Assembly: GCF_009193215.1 (NCBI RefSeq)
Contig: NZ_VYVA01000001.1
Coordinates: 248,001 to 312,000 of the forward strand
Direction: 5' to 3'
Length of the DNA: 64,000 bases
Source: Flavicella marina
GTDB taxonomy: Bacteria > Bacteroidota > Bacteroidia > Flavobacteriales > Flavobacteriaceae
Numbering within the stretch: position 1 is the first letter of the stretch; each line of letters opens with the position of its first letter. Both the position numbers and the translations under genes were made by a program. This document shows positions 1-8,627 of the stretch, one piece after another. The notes under the pieces are model-generated. The model searched no databases and was not told the origin of the DNA. It was given only the letters and a program-made list of their open reading frames with translations.

Positions 1-1241
1 TTGGAAATCACAGCTGCATCTACAACAAAATCTCCGTTCAAACGCCTTCCAAAGCCTCCTCCCATTCTGGTCATTTCCACTGAAATATCCGAAATTTTTC
101 GACCTAATTTGTTTGCTACATTTTTTCTAGATCCTTCAGGTGTTTGAATTGGCCCAACCAGTTCTACTTTAGCATCCGTTACATTTGCAAAAAAGTTCAT
201 CGGCTCCATACAATTATGAGGCAAAAACGGACTCTCATAAATTTCCTCTAAAACGAACTCTGCTTCTTCATTTGCTGCAACCACATCATCCGATGTTTTC
301 CAGTTTTTAAAACTTTCACCTGCCAACAATTGGTGCATTTTTTGATCCATTTCAGAGGTACCATCTATTGCACCATCACTACTCCATTTTGCTTGAACCA
401 TTTTTTTTGCAGAAAAAGCAGTCCAGGTGTTATTTGCGACAACGGCAATGTTGTTATCGAACTCAAAAACAGAAACTACTCCCTTTAACTTCATGGATTC
501 AGACGCATCAAAACTCAGAAGCTTTTGACCAAATGCCGGTGGTCGTACTACTGCTGCATACAACATATTATCAACTTTATAGTCGATACCGTAAATGGGT
601 TTACCAGTTGTAATATTATCTATATCCATATTCCCTTTCCCTTTACCGATAATCGTAAAGTCTTTAGGTTTTTTAAGTATGACATTTGAAGGCACTTCTA
701 ACTTGGCAGCCACTTCTACCAATTTTCCATAACTGATTTTTTTTCCATCACTTCTATAAACATAACCTTCTTTCGTAAACAATGATTCCTTTGGAATTTT
801 CCATTCAATTGCAGCTGCCTCTAAAAGCATCTGTCTTGCAGTAGCGCCACTTTTTCTTAATGGTTTCCATGCTTTTCTTATAGATTGACTTCCTCCTGCT
901 AATTGTCTTTGGTACTTTTCAGTATCTAATTTTGCTTGTTCAACGATTACATCTCCCCAAGCAACATCCAATTCCTCAGCAATTAGCATCGGCATTGATG
1001 TTTTGACTCCTTGTCCTATTTCAGGATTAGGCGAATAAATAGTCACTTTACCGTTTGTGGCAATTTTTATAAAGGCATTGAAATCATGGAAGTTTAACTT
1101 TTCATCTGCATCAAATAAAGTTGCCTCATTAGAAATAGCACTTGCATAATTTACTCCAAACAAAATACCTCCACTTGCGAGTAATGTAGTTTTTAAAAAC
1201 GACCTTCTTTCTATGTTTTTTGTAGCTTTCATATGTCGCAT
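1..1241 (-). CDS. Molybdenum hydroxylase large subunit (isoquinoline 1-oxidoreductase beta-like), 3' end missing
   Basis: The N-terminal 413 or so codons are present and the rest lies beyond the window edge. The family oxidises N-heterocycles or aldehydes using a molybdenum cofactor, passing electrons to the [2Fe-2S] subunit encoded immediately upstream. A twin-arginine-like signal (ERRSFLK followed by a hydrophobic stretch) lies near the N terminus, so export of a folded enzyme to the periplasm is inferred. Frame translation gives NPEIGQGVKTSMPMLIAEEL, typical of the first molybdopterin domain, and near the window edge RMGGGFGRRL, a conserved cofactor-binding motif of this family. The ATG at 1239-1241 abuts the stop of the small subunit; a second ATG at 1230-1232 fits the Tat signal equally well. 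The substrate cannot be told from sequence. Confidence 0.9.
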   Translation of the reverse strand, partial: MRHMKATKNIERRSFLKTTLLASGGILFGVNYASAISNEATLFDADEKLNFHDFNAFIKIATNGKVTIYSPNPEIGQGVKTSMPMLIAEELDVAWGDVIVEQAKLDTEKYQRQLAGGSQSIRKAWKPLRKSGATARQMLLEAAAIEWKIPKESLFTKEGYVYRSDGKKISYGKLVEVAAKLEVPSNVILKKPKDFTIIGKGKGNMDIDNITTGKPIYGIDYKVDNMLYAAVVRPPAFGQKLLSFDASESMKLKGVVSVFEFDNNIAVVANNTWTAFSAKKMVQAKWSSDGAIDGTSEMDQKMHQLLAGESFKNWKTSDDVVAANEEAEFVLEEIYESPFLPHNCMEPMNFFANVTDAKVELVGPIQTPEGSRKNVANKLGRKISDISVEMTRMGGGFGRRLNGDFVVDAAVIS

Positions 1242-1712
1242 TTAAGAGTTTAATTTATTTTCATCAGCGGCTAACAACACCGCCTCTTCAATTTTATTAT
1301 AGGCAGCACATCTACATATATTACCTTGCATCGCTTCACGAACTTCATCTCTAGAAGGCGCTTTATTTTCTTCTAAAAGCGCAGAAGCTGTCATGATCTG
1401 CCCTGCCTGACAATAACCGCATTGAGGTACATCTAATGCCTTCCAGGCCTTCTGGATTGGATGATCATTTTCTTTCGACAAACCTTCTATGGTAGTAATT
1501 TCACTTCCTGCAACAGCAGCAACTGGCAACAAACAACTCCTCGTTGGTGAACCATTTAAATGCACCGTACAAGCTCCGCACTGACCAATACCACAACCAA
1601 ATTTTGTCCCCATTAAATTGAGCTCATCTCTTAAGACCCATAATAACGGTGTAGCAGCATCAACCTCTACTTGATACTTTTTCTTGTTAATTTTCAATCG
1701 AAACTTTTCCAT
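1242..1712 (-). CDS. Molybdenum hydroxylase [2Fe-2S] small subunit (isoquinoline 1-oxidoreductase alpha-like)
   Basis: A 156-residue electron-transfer subunit carrying two [2Fe-2S] clusters. The N-terminal ferredoxin domain has CGIGQCGACTVHLNG and a following Cys; the C-terminal helical domain has CGYCQAGQ and NICRCAAY. Together these are the eight cysteines of the family. No signal peptide is visible; in this family the small subunit is thought to be co-exported with the Tat-bearing large subunit. I place the start at the ATG at 1710-1712 (MEKFRLKI), because the 13 codons upstream of it do not resemble the family. The large-subunit gene begins directly after its stop codon, so the two are co-transcribed. 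Length is normal for the family (about 150-160). Confidence 0.92.
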   Translation of the reverse strand: MEKFRLKINKKKYQVEVDAATPLLWVLRDELNLMGTKFGCGIGQCGACTVHLNGSPTRSCLLPVAAVAGSEITTIEGLSKENDHPIQKAWKALDVPQCGYCQAGQIMTASALLEENKAPSRDEVREAMQGNICRCAAYNKIEEAVLLAADENKLNS

Positions 1713-1856
1713 ATTTTTTCTGTAAATAAAATAGAACTCACAAGTTATCAAATATTCTTTTATAACCTATTGCTATATTTATTCTTACATATGACGAATT
1801 TTACCCTTTCCCAAATAGACTTTTCAATTGATAACCAACCATTGATAGATAGTTTG

Positions 1857-1864
1857 TAACTTTG
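1857..1864 (+). promoter_or_regulatory. -7 element TAACTTTG
   Basis: Matches the Bacteroidota -7 consensus TAnnTTTG. It ends 5 bases before the ATG at 1870, so the transcript would have almost no leader. No TTG lies at the usual spacing upstream. Confidence 0.5.
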
Positions 1865-1869
1865 TTTCA

Positions 1870-2628
1870 ATGAAAAACTCGTTGTTCTATTTATTTTTCT
1901 GGTTTACACTAGGCATGTTCTCACAGTCTAAAGAATCCCCTAAAAATGTTTCCAAGCTAAACACAGACCACTTTGTAGGCTGTGATTACAACATGGACTT
2001 GTATTATTTTACAGGGACAGTTTTTACTAAAAAAACAAAAGAACGAGAATTGAACTATTCTAACTTTCTGTATGGTGATATCACTTCTATTGACATCACG
2101 AACCCTTTGAAAATAGTTGTTTTTTATAGAGATTTTAACGTAGTTGTCATTTTAGACAGTCAACTCAATGAGCTTGAAGTCGTACAAATACCTTATGACA
2201 TTTTGTTCGCTTCAAAAGGAGCCGCGAATCATATTTGGCTTTTTACTACAAATACTCGAACAATTGAAAATTACAATTTCAAAACAAAAACAGTTGCTTC
2301 TAAATCACAGCCCTTGAAAAACATAAGTGCTAAAAAACTGAGAAGTACAGAAAACTATGCCTATTTACAAACGGAAAATGGAATTTTGGTCTTTGACTAT
2401 CTTTCAAATTACATTGAAACGAAAGAAGCGACAAATCTTGTTGATTTTCAAATTAGTAACAGAAAACTTTTTACAGCAACAAAAGACAGTATTTTTAAAC
2501 TATCATCAGAAAAAGAATTCATAATCGCTCCAGATCTAGAATCCTTTGATAATTTTTATATGAACAACAAGTATATCTACATTTACCAGGAGTCTCAATT
2601 ATATCTTTTTTCTACTGAGAAAAAATAA
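1870..2628 (+). CDS. Secreted protein of unknown function
   Basis: A 252-residue protein that I do not recognise as a named family. It begins with a Sec signal peptide (MKNSLFYLFFWFTLGMFSQ) with a likely cleavage after FSQ. The rest is rich in short alternating hydrophobic stretches and aromatic residues, with several repeats of roughly 40 residues ending in hydrophobic beta-like segments (for example KIVVFYRDFNVVVILDS and YAYLQTENGILVFDY). That pattern would fit a beta-propeller-like fold, which is inference only. No catalytic motif, lipobox or membrane anchor is visible. The next gene on the same strand, 38 bases downstream, encodes a deoxynucleoside kinase, so the two may be co-transcribed. 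Confidence 0.75.
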   Translation: MKNSLFYLFFWFTLGMFSQSKESPKNVSKLNTDHFVGCDYNMDLYYFTGTVFTKKTKERELNYSNFLYGDITSIDITNPLKIVVFYRDFNVVVILDSQLNELEVVQIPYDILFASKGAANHIWLFTTNTRTIENYNFKTKTVASKSQPLKNISAKKLRSTENYAYLQTENGILVFDYLSNYIETKEATNLVDFQISNRKLFTATKDSIFKLSSEKEFIIAPDLESFDNFYMNNKYIYIYQESQLYLFSTEKK

Positions 2629-2666
2629 TATCTTAGCATCTTAATCTAACAAAAATTCATCGATAC

Positions 2667-3281
2667 ATGCACGTTGCAATTGCAGGAAATATAGGTGCCG
2701 GGAAAACGACCTTAACAGAATTACTAGCAAAGCATTACAATTGGGATGCTCATTTTGAGAATGCCGAAGACAACCCATATTTAGATGATTTTTATGGTGA
2801 AATGGAACGTTGGTCTTTCAATCTACAAGTATATTTTTTAAATACTCGATTTGATCAAATTCTTAAAATTCAAAAAAGCGGTAGAGATATTGTTCAAGAC
2901 CGTACCATTTATGAAGATGCAAAAATCTTTGCTCCAAACTTACATGCAATGGGACTCTTAACCAATAGGGATTATAACAACTACGCGTCTCTTTTTGACC
3001 TAATGGAAAACCTGGTTACACCTCCTGATCTTTTGATTTATTTGCGTGCTGATATTAAAACGCTCGTTGGTCAAATACACAAACGAGGAAGAGCTTACGA
3101 AAACAGTATTAGCATTGAATACTTAAGTCGTTTGAACGAACGCTATGAGGCTTGGGCATCGCAATACGACAAAGGAAAATTATTAATTATTGATGTAGAC
3201 AACATCGACTTCGTAGAAAACCCTGAAGATTTAGGAACGATTATCGACAAAATAGATGCACAAATAAACGGTTTATTTTAA
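2667..3281 (+). CDS. Deoxynucleoside kinase
   Basis: A 204-residue cytoplasmic kinase of the dNK/dGK/dCK family, which phosphorylates salvaged deoxynucleosides to monophosphates. Motifs in order: P-loop GNIGAGKTTL at residues 7-16; the ERWSFNLQ substrate-pocket region; the DRT motif in QDRTIYEDAKIF; and the lid region KRGRAYEN, with arginines that contact phosphates. Length is usual for bacterial members (about 200-215). Substrate preference cannot be assigned. Thymidylate synthase, HPRT and adenylate kinase are also in this window, consistent with nucleotide supply but not in one operon. The start ATG is the only one preceding the P-loop. A strong bidirectional terminator follows. Confidence 0.93.
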   Translation: MHVAIAGNIGAGKTTLTELLAKHYNWDAHFENAEDNPYLDDFYGEMERWSFNLQVYFLNTRFDQILKIQKSGRDIVQDRTIYEDAKIFAPNLHAMGLLTNRDYNNYASLFDLMENLVTPPDLLIYLRADIKTLVGQIHKRGRAYENSISIEYLSRLNERYEAWASQYDKGKLLIIDVDNIDFVENPEDLGTIIDKIDAQINGLF

Positions 3282-3293
3282 CCACAACAGAAT

Positions 3294-3329
3294 AAAAAAA
3301 GGGTTCTCAATAATGAGAACCCTTTTTTT
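3294..3329. terminator. Bidirectional intrinsic terminator between dNK and hppA
   Basis: Perfect 9-bp stem GGGTTCTCA / TGAGAACCC (3301-3309 and 3314-3322), loop ATAA, flanked by A7 on the left and T7 on the right. It can serve both convergent genes. Confidence 0.9.
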
Positions 3330-3346
3330 ATCTATCAACTGTTTTA

Positions 3347-5677
3347 CTAGCAGTCACTATTTGATTCAGGAGAATTTTCTTCCAAAAAATACACCTCTAA
3401 CGAATCTACAAAAGAAACCTCTTTTTTAACTGCATCTTCTGTAATTTCATCCTCAGCATCGATTTCTTCCGTCGGAATTACCAATTCTATTTGAGTCTGA
3501 GATGCTTCTTTTTGCTGATTGTATTCTACAATCGCACTTTCATTTGCAATACTCGGTGCAATTACCAAAGCAACAACAGACATCAGTTTTAATAAAATGT
3601 TTAATGATGGACCTGAAGTATCTTTGAAAGGATCTCCAACCGTATCTCCAACAACTGCCGCTTTATGTGCTTCTGTTCCTTTTCTACCTTGTTCTTCTAT
3701 GGTCTTTTTTGCATTATCCCATGCACCTCCAGCATTCGATTGAAAAATCGCCATTAAAACACCACATGTTGTAACACCTGCTAGTAATCCACCTAGCATT
3801 TCTGGACTCCCTAAGAACCCAACTAAAACAGGAACGATAATCGCTAACAAACCAGGTACTACCATCTCTTTTAAGGATGCTTGTGTCGATATAGCAACAC
3901 ATTTATCATATTCTGCTACACCATCCGCGGCATCGAAAATTGCTCTATCTTCTTTGGTCGCTTTTGAAATATCAGAATCATACTTACGCATAACTTCTAA
4001 AGCTGCCTTTAAAGCAGGAATATCTCTAAACTGTCTTCTTACTTCTTCAATCATTGCCATCGCAGCTCGTCCCACAGCATTCATCGACAGTGCCGAGAAA
4101 ACGAATGGTAACATACCACCAACCAACAAACCAGCCATGATATCTGGCTTAGAAACATCTATACTGGTTACTCTAGCTGTCTCCATAAAGGCGGCAAATA
4201 ATGCCAAAGCCGTCAAGGCAGCAGAGGCAATTGCAAATCCTTTACCAATCGCTGCAGTAGTATTTCCAACAGCGTCTAACTTATCCGTTCTTTCTCGAAC
4301 TTCACTTGGCAACTCAGCCATCTCAGCAATACCACCAGCATTGTCAGAAATAGGTCCATACGCATCAACAGCCAATTGTATTCCTGTGTTTGCCAACATT
4401 CCAACAGCTGCAATAGCAATACCATACAAACCAGCAAAATGATGCGAAACTAAAATAGCAGCAGCGATTAATAAAATCGGTATTGCAGTAGACATCATCC
4501 CCACACCTAATCCAGCAATGATATTTGTAGCAGAACCTGTTTCTGATTGAGCTATAATTGAATTCACAGGTTTTGTACCTGTACCTGTATAATATTCTGT
4601 AACTTTTCCTACAAGTAAACCTGCAACAAGTCCAGCTATCGTAGCAAAGAAAACACCGTTAGAAGTATACTGAGTTCCTTTAAACACCCATGCTTCCGGT
4701 AACATTTGGTTGATAATAAAATACGATGCAACTACCATCAATCCAGCAGAACCAAACTCTCCTATATTTAAAGCAGCATGCGGAGAACCACCATCTTTTA
4801 CCTTTACAAAGAACGTTCCAATAATCGACATTATAATACCAACAGCAGCCAATACTAAGGGCAAATAAACTGCCCCCAATCCATTAAATGCTTTCGAAAA
4901 TTCCGGAAGGGTTGCATAAATAGCTCCCAACACCATGGTACCAATTATGGATCCAACATAAGACTCGAATAAATCGGCTCCCATCCCAGCTACATCTCCA
5001 ACATTATCACCAACATTATCGGCAATCGTTGCCGGATTCAACGGATGATCTTCAGGAATACCCGCTTCTACTTTTCCTACTAAATCAGCTCCAACATCTG
5101 CTGCTTTGGTATAAATACCTCCACCAACACGAGCAAATAATGCAATCGAAGATGCTCCCAATGAAAATCCAGAAAGCACATTCAATACTTCTGTAATTCC
5201 CCAACCTTGAGCGCTAAACAACATAAACAAACCACTTAACCCTAAAACTCCAAGTCCAACTACACCTAGCCCCATAACAGCACCACCAGCAAAAGCAACT
5301 TCAAGTGCTTTTCCTAAAGAGCTTCTTGCTGCTTGAGTTGTTCGAACATTTGCTTTAGTAGCAACTTTCATTCCAATAAACCCAGCCAAAGCAGAACAAA
5401 TAGCTCCAACAATAAATGATACCGCTACCATCCCGTTTGAGTTAGATTCTGAACTACCCTTAAAAAATAACAGTACAGCTACCGCTATTACAAAAACGGA
5501 CAATATTTTATACTCTGCCTTCAAAAAGGACATGGCTCCATCAGCAATGTTTGTTGCAATTTTTGCCATTTTTTCACTACCAACATCTTGTTTCGAAACC
5601 CACGAGTTTTTTAAGAACACGAAGGCCAATGCTAATACCCCAAATAAGGGTAAGTAATTCACGATTAATTCCATCAT
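3347..5677 (-). CDS. hppA: Membrane-bound ion-pumping pyrophosphatase
   Basis: A 776-residue polytopic inner-membrane protein that couples pyrophosphate hydrolysis to H+ and/or Na+ export. It shows the substrate motif [11 protein letters not shown], the acidic motif [20 protein letters not shown], the second cluster [12 protein letters not shown], and the C-terminal [15 protein letters not shown]. At the K+-dependence position the sequence reads [10 protein letters not shown]; alanine there is the mark of K+-dependent enzymes (K+-independent ones have lysine). I cannot decide between H+ and Na+ transport. Unusual: after the last helix there is an acidic hydrophilic tail of about 65 residues (roughly 712-776) ending [10 protein letters not shown]. 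The start is MMELIV; the second Met is equally possible. Confidence 0.95.
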   Translation of the reverse strand: MMELIVNYLPLFGVLALAFVFLKNSWVSKQDVGSEKMAKIATNIADGAMSFLKAEYKILSVFVIAVAVLLFFKGSSESNSNGMVAVSFIVGAICSALAGFIGMKVATKANVRTTQAARSSLGKALEVAFAGGAVMGLGVVGLGVLGLSGLFMLFSAQGWGITEVLNVLSGFSLGASSIALFARVGGGIYTKAADVGADLVGKVEAGIPEDHPLNPATIADNVGDNVGDVAGMGADLFESYVGSIIGTMVLGAIYATLPEFSKAFNGLGAVYLPLVLAAVGIIMSIIGTFFVKVKDGGSPHAALNIGEFGSAGLMVVASYFIINQMLPEAWVFKGTQYTSNGVFFATIAGLVAGLLVGKVTEYYTGTGTKPVNSIIAQSETGSATNIIAGLGVGMMSTAIPILLIAAAILVSHHFAGLYGIAIAAVGMLANTGIQLAVDAYGPISDNAGGIAEMAELPSEVRERTDKLDAVGNTTAAIGKGFAIASAALTALALFAAFMETARVTSIDVSKPDIMAGLLVGGMLPFVFSALSMNAVGRAAMAMIEEVRRQFRDIPALKAALEVMRKYDSDISKATKEDRAIFDAADGVAEYDKCVAISTQASLKEMVVPGLLAIIVPVLVGFLGSPEMLGGLLAGVTTCGVLMAIFQSNAGGAWDNAKKTIEEQGRKGTEAHKAAVVGDTVGDPFKDTSGPSLNILLKLMSVVALVIAPSIANESAIVEYNQQKEASQTQIELVIPTEEIDAEDEITEDAVKKEVSFVDSLEVYFLEENSPESNSDC

Positions 5678-5750
5678 TTAATTGTTTTTAGTTTAAATTT
5701 ATTTTTTTTGGTTTAGTAATTTTCTAAAATAGGGAAATATAATAGACAAA

Positions 5751-5788
5751 AAAAACACCGTGTCTAAATTATTAAACACGGTGTTTTT
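5751..5788 (-). terminator. Intrinsic terminator of ppa
   Basis: Inverted repeat AAAAACACCGTGT / ACACGGTGTTTTT with a 12-base AT loop. The A8 run on the plus strand gives a U tract for minus-strand transcripts, separating ppa from hppA. Confidence 0.85.
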
Positions 5789-5807
5789 ATTATATGAGAA
5801 AAATCAG

Positions 5808-6332
5808 TTAGATCGTAAATTTTCCTTCTTTTTTTGCTTCGCTCGTTTTATAACGCTCCACACACTCATGGAAAATTTTCACAGCTGCAGATGCATCACC
5901 CCATCCTCCTGTATCAACTTTTTTCTTTTCTAAATCTTTATATACTTGAAAGAAATGCTCAATTTCTTTTAATCGATGTGGATTTAAATCGGCAATATCC
6001 TCTTTATTGCTCCAAATAGGATCAGAAACAGGCACACAAATAATTTTTTCATCTGGCCCTTTTTCATCTGTCATGTAGAAAACACCGATTGGTCGAACTT
6101 CCATTACAACCATCGGGTATGTCGGTTGGTGTCCTAAAACCAATACGTCTAATGGATCACTATCCAAAGCCAATGTTTCAGGAACAAATCCATAATCGCC
6201 CGGATACATCATCGATGAAAACAACATTCTATCGAAACGAATTTTATTCAATTCGAAATCATATTCATATTTATTTCTACTTCCTTTTGGAATTTCAATT
6301 AAAACATCAAAAGTGATTGATTCTGTACTCAT
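5808..6332 (-). CDS. ppa: Soluble inorganic pyrophosphatase (family I)
   Basis: A 174-residue cytoplasmic Mg2+-dependent enzyme that hydrolyses PPi to phosphate and pulls biosynthetic reactions forward. Family I motifs are clear: EIPKGSRNKYEYD near the N terminus, MMYPGDYGFVPET, and the metal-binding signature DSDPLDVLVLG with the three aspartates. The C terminus carries the KKVDTGGWGDA and HECVERYK segments typical of bacterial forms. The length matches the E. coli hexameric type (176). It lies directly upstream of the membrane pyrophosphatase gene on the same strand, but a terminator separates them. The two enzymes compete for the same substrate. Confidence 0.97.
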   Translation of the reverse strand: MSTESITFDVLIEIPKGSRNKYEYDFELNKIRFDRMLFSSMMYPGDYGFVPETLALDSDPLDVLVLGHQPTYPMVVMEVRPIGVFYMTDEKGPDEKIICVPVSDPIWSNKEDIADLNPHRLKEIEHFFQVYKDLEKKKVDTGGWGDASAAVKIFHECVERYKTSEAKKEGKFTI

Positions 6333-6496
6333 AGTTTGATTTTTATATATTTTTGCTTACTAATTTTGCCGTAAAAATAGTTAAAATAATACATGTAGCT
6401 TGCTAAAAAAGTATTATTTACGTTAACGTTTTCTTACTTTTTTAAATGTAAAAAACACAGTAAAAAAAAAGATCAAGTAACAGGTTTTAGAAATAA

Positions 6497-6526
6497 AAAA
6501 ACCCTTTCTAAACAGAAAGGGTTTTT
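6497..6526 (-). terminator. Intrinsic terminator of pdhB
   Basis: Stem ACCCTTTCT / AGAAAGGGT (6501-6509, 6514-6522) with loop AAAC, preceded by A6 on the plus strand, which gives the U tract on the minus-strand transcript. Confidence 0.88.
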
Positions 6527-6547
6527 ACATATTATGTAATGTGTTTC

Positions 6548-7528
6548 TTACTTAACGTACAACACTTCTTTTACCTCTTTGATTACATCAGTATAATTTG
6601 GCAACCAAGCTTCCAATAAAACAGGAGAATATGGCGCTGGTGTATCTTCTGTATTGATACGTTTGACTGGAGCATCTAAGAAATCAAATGCTTTTTCTTG
6701 AACTTGATATGTAATCTCAGTAGAAATATTACCATAAGGCCAAGCCTCTTCTAAAATTACCAATCTATTTGTCTTTTTAACTGATTCGATTATTGCATCT
6801 ATATCCAATGGACGAATTGTTCTTAAATCAATGATCTCAACGGAAATCCCTTCTTTCTCTAATTCTTCTGCTGCTTTGAATGCTTCCTTGATAATTTTAC
6901 CAAAAGACACAACCGTTACATCAGTACCCTTTCTTTTAACATCTGCTACACCTAATGGAATAATATATTCTCCTTCTGGCACTTCACCTTTATCACCATA
7001 CATTTGCTCAGACTCCATAAAGATAACTGGGTCGTTATCGCGAATAGAAGCTTTTAATAAACCTTTCGCATCATATGGATTTGAAGGAACAACAACTTTC
7101 AATCCTGGTGTATTTGCAAACCAGTTTTCAAAAGCTTGTGAATGTGTAGCACCTAACTGACCAGCAGATGCAGTAGGCCCTCTAAAAACAATCGGACAAG
7201 AAAACTGTCCTCCAGACATTTGACGAATTTTTGCCGCGTTATTGATAATTTGATCAATACCTACCAAAGCAAAGTTAAACGTCATGTACTCAACAATTGG
7301 TCTGTTTCCAGTCATTGTAGAACCAACAGCAATACCACCAAAACCTAACTCGGCAATTGGAGCATCAATTACTCTTTTTTCTCCAAACTCATCTAACATT
7401 CCTTTTGAAGCTTTATAAGCTCCATTATATTCGGCAACTTCTTCACCAATTAAGTATACGCTTTCATCTAAACGCATTTCTTCACTCATTGCTTCGCAAA
7501 TTGCTTCTCTAAATTGTATTGTTTTCAT
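6548..7528 (-). CDS. pdhB: Pyruvate dehydrogenase E1 component, beta subunit
   Basis: A 326-residue thiamine-diphosphate-dependent E1 beta subunit that pairs with E1 alpha in the oxidative decarboxylation of pyruvate. Transketolase pyrimidine-domain features: YLIGEEVAEYNGAYK, where the glutamate activates ThDP; DAPIAELGFGGIAVGS; and SAGQLGATHSQAFENWF, which contains the conserved HSQ stretch. The C-terminal transketolase domain has VVSFGKIIKEAF and VVILEEAWPYG-like strands (written RLVILEEAWPYGN here). The E1 alpha and E2 genes are not in this window, so the complex genes are split. A branched-chain 2-oxoacid E1 beta is the main alternative, but the sequence reads as the pyruvate type. Confidence 0.93.
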   Translation of the reverse strand: MKTIQFREAICEAMSEEMRLDESVYLIGEEVAEYNGAYKASKGMLDEFGEKRVIDAPIAELGFGGIAVGSTMTGNRPIVEYMTFNFALVGIDQIINNAAKIRQMSGGQFSCPIVFRGPTASAGQLGATHSQAFENWFANTPGLKVVVPSNPYDAKGLLKASIRDNDPVIFMESEQMYGDKGEVPEGEYIIPLGVADVKRKGTDVTVVSFGKIIKEAFKAAEELEKEGISVEIIDLRTIRPLDIDAIIESVKKTNRLVILEEAWPYGNISTEITYQVQEKAFDFLDAPVKRINTEDTPAPYSPVLLEAWLPNYTDVIKEVKEVLYVK

Positions 7529-7550
7529 TGTATTATTCTTTATGAGACAG

Positions 7551-7558
7551 CAAAAATA
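7551..7558 (-). promoter_or_regulatory. -7 element TATTTTTG for pdhB
   Basis: Exact TAnnTTTG match on the minus strand, 23 bases upstream of the pdhB ATG. No TTG at the expected -33 position. Confidence 0.5.
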
Positions 7559-7752
7559 AGTATTTTCATCTCATAATTGACATTTAGAATTGAAAAAAAA
7601 ATCAAAAAAATTAAAATATCATTAGTCATTCACTAATAATTTTTCAGTTTTCCCAGGTTTTTTGCAAATCAAACATTAATAAGCTGAAAAAATTGAGAAT
7701 TCAAAAATATCTTATTGATTTTTTCTCGAGATTCTTGATTCACTAGGTATAA

Positions 7753-7760
7753 TATATTTG
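7753..7760 (+). promoter_or_regulatory. -7 element TATATTTG for etfB-etfA
   Basis: Exact consensus match about 90 bases before the etfB ATG. The nearest TTG upstream (7735-7737) is spaced 15 bases away, shorter than the usual 18-21. Confidence 0.45.
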
Positions 7761-7850
7761 ACTAGGAATCTACTCCCACAACTTTTTTTACTGAAAAAAT
7801 CAGTACCTTCGCAGTACTTTTTAAACAAAACTTTACAAGTCTTTATAACT

Positions 7851-8591
7851 ATGAAAATATTAGTATGTATAAGTCATGTTCCCGATACGACTTCTAAAAT
7901 AAATTTCACTGCTGAAAATGCTGAGTTTGACTCAAACGGAGTGCAATTTGTAATCAATCCATATGATGAATTCTCATTGGCAAGAGCTATGTGGTTCAAA
8001 GAAAAACAAGGTGCTTCTGTTACCGTAATCACTGTTGGTGACGCTTCTACAGAACCTTCTTTAAGAAAATCTCTTGCAATTGGTGCCGATGATGCGATTC
8101 GCATTGATGCGCAAGCAACCGATGGGATCACTGTTGCAAAACAATTGGCAGAGGTCATCAAATCAAACGCATATGATCTGATCTTAACAGGTCGAGAGTC
8201 TATTGACTACAATGGAGCAACAGTGCCTGGAGCTTTGGCTACCTTATTAGATTACAACTTCATCAATGCTTGTGTTGGCCTTGAAATTGAAGGCACCTCT
8301 GTTACAGCATCAAAAGAAATTGATGGAGGAACTGAAACTCTAGGCACAGAACTTCCAGCTGTAATCGCTGGACAAAAAGGACTCGTAGAAGAAAAAGATT
8401 TACGTATCCCAAACATGCGTGGAATTATGATGGCTCGTAAAAAACCATTACAGGTTCTACCGGGTATCGAAGCTACTTCAAGCACTAAAGATGTTTCGTT
8501 TGAGAAACCAGCTGAAAAATCTGCTTGTAAAATTGTAACATCTGTTGATGAACTGATTGATGTTTTGCACAACGAAGCAAAAGTAATCTAG
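7851..8591 (+). CDS. etfB: Electron transfer flavoprotein, beta subunit
   Basis: A 246-residue subunit of the soluble heterodimeric flavoprotein that collects electrons from acyl-CoA and other dehydrogenases. The start is the ATG at 7851 (MKILVCISHVPDTTSKI), the usual N terminus. An upstream in-frame extension of 31 codons has no family similarity and runs through the putative promoter region. ETF domain hallmarks: VINPYDEFSLARAM, the loop GRESIDYNGATVPGALA, and the signature LRIPNMRGIMMARKKPL near the C terminus. etfA follows 36 bases later, so they are co-transcribed. Confidence 0.96.
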   Translation: MKILVCISHVPDTTSKINFTAENAEFDSNGVQFVINPYDEFSLARAMWFKEKQGASVTVITVGDASTEPSLRKSLAIGADDAIRIDAQATDGITVAKQLAEVIKSNAYDLILTGRESIDYNGATVPGALATLLDYNFINACVGLEIEGTSVTASKEIDGGTETLGTELPAVIAGQKGLVEEKDLRIPNMRGIMMARKKPLQVLPGIEATSSTKDVSFEKPAEKSACKIVTSVDELIDVLHNEAKVI

Positions 8592-8627
8592 ATTTAAAAA
8601 AATTGAATAATTTATAATACATTATAT

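Larger units (their letters stand above)
7529..7850. other. Divergent intergenic region, pdhB / etfB
   Basis: No gene is visible in these 322 bases. It holds a minus-strand -7 element TATTTTTG (7551-7558) for pdhB and a plus-strand TATATTTG (7753-7760) plus a weaker TACCTTCG (7804-7811) ahead of etfB. The remainder is AT-rich without a clear hairpin. Confidence 0.6.

Noticed and set aside
3954-4442. Open frame of 162 codons on the plus strand inside hppA
   Set aside because: It is antisense to a strongly supported gene and its translation has no family motif. Such frames arise from codon bias on the other strand.
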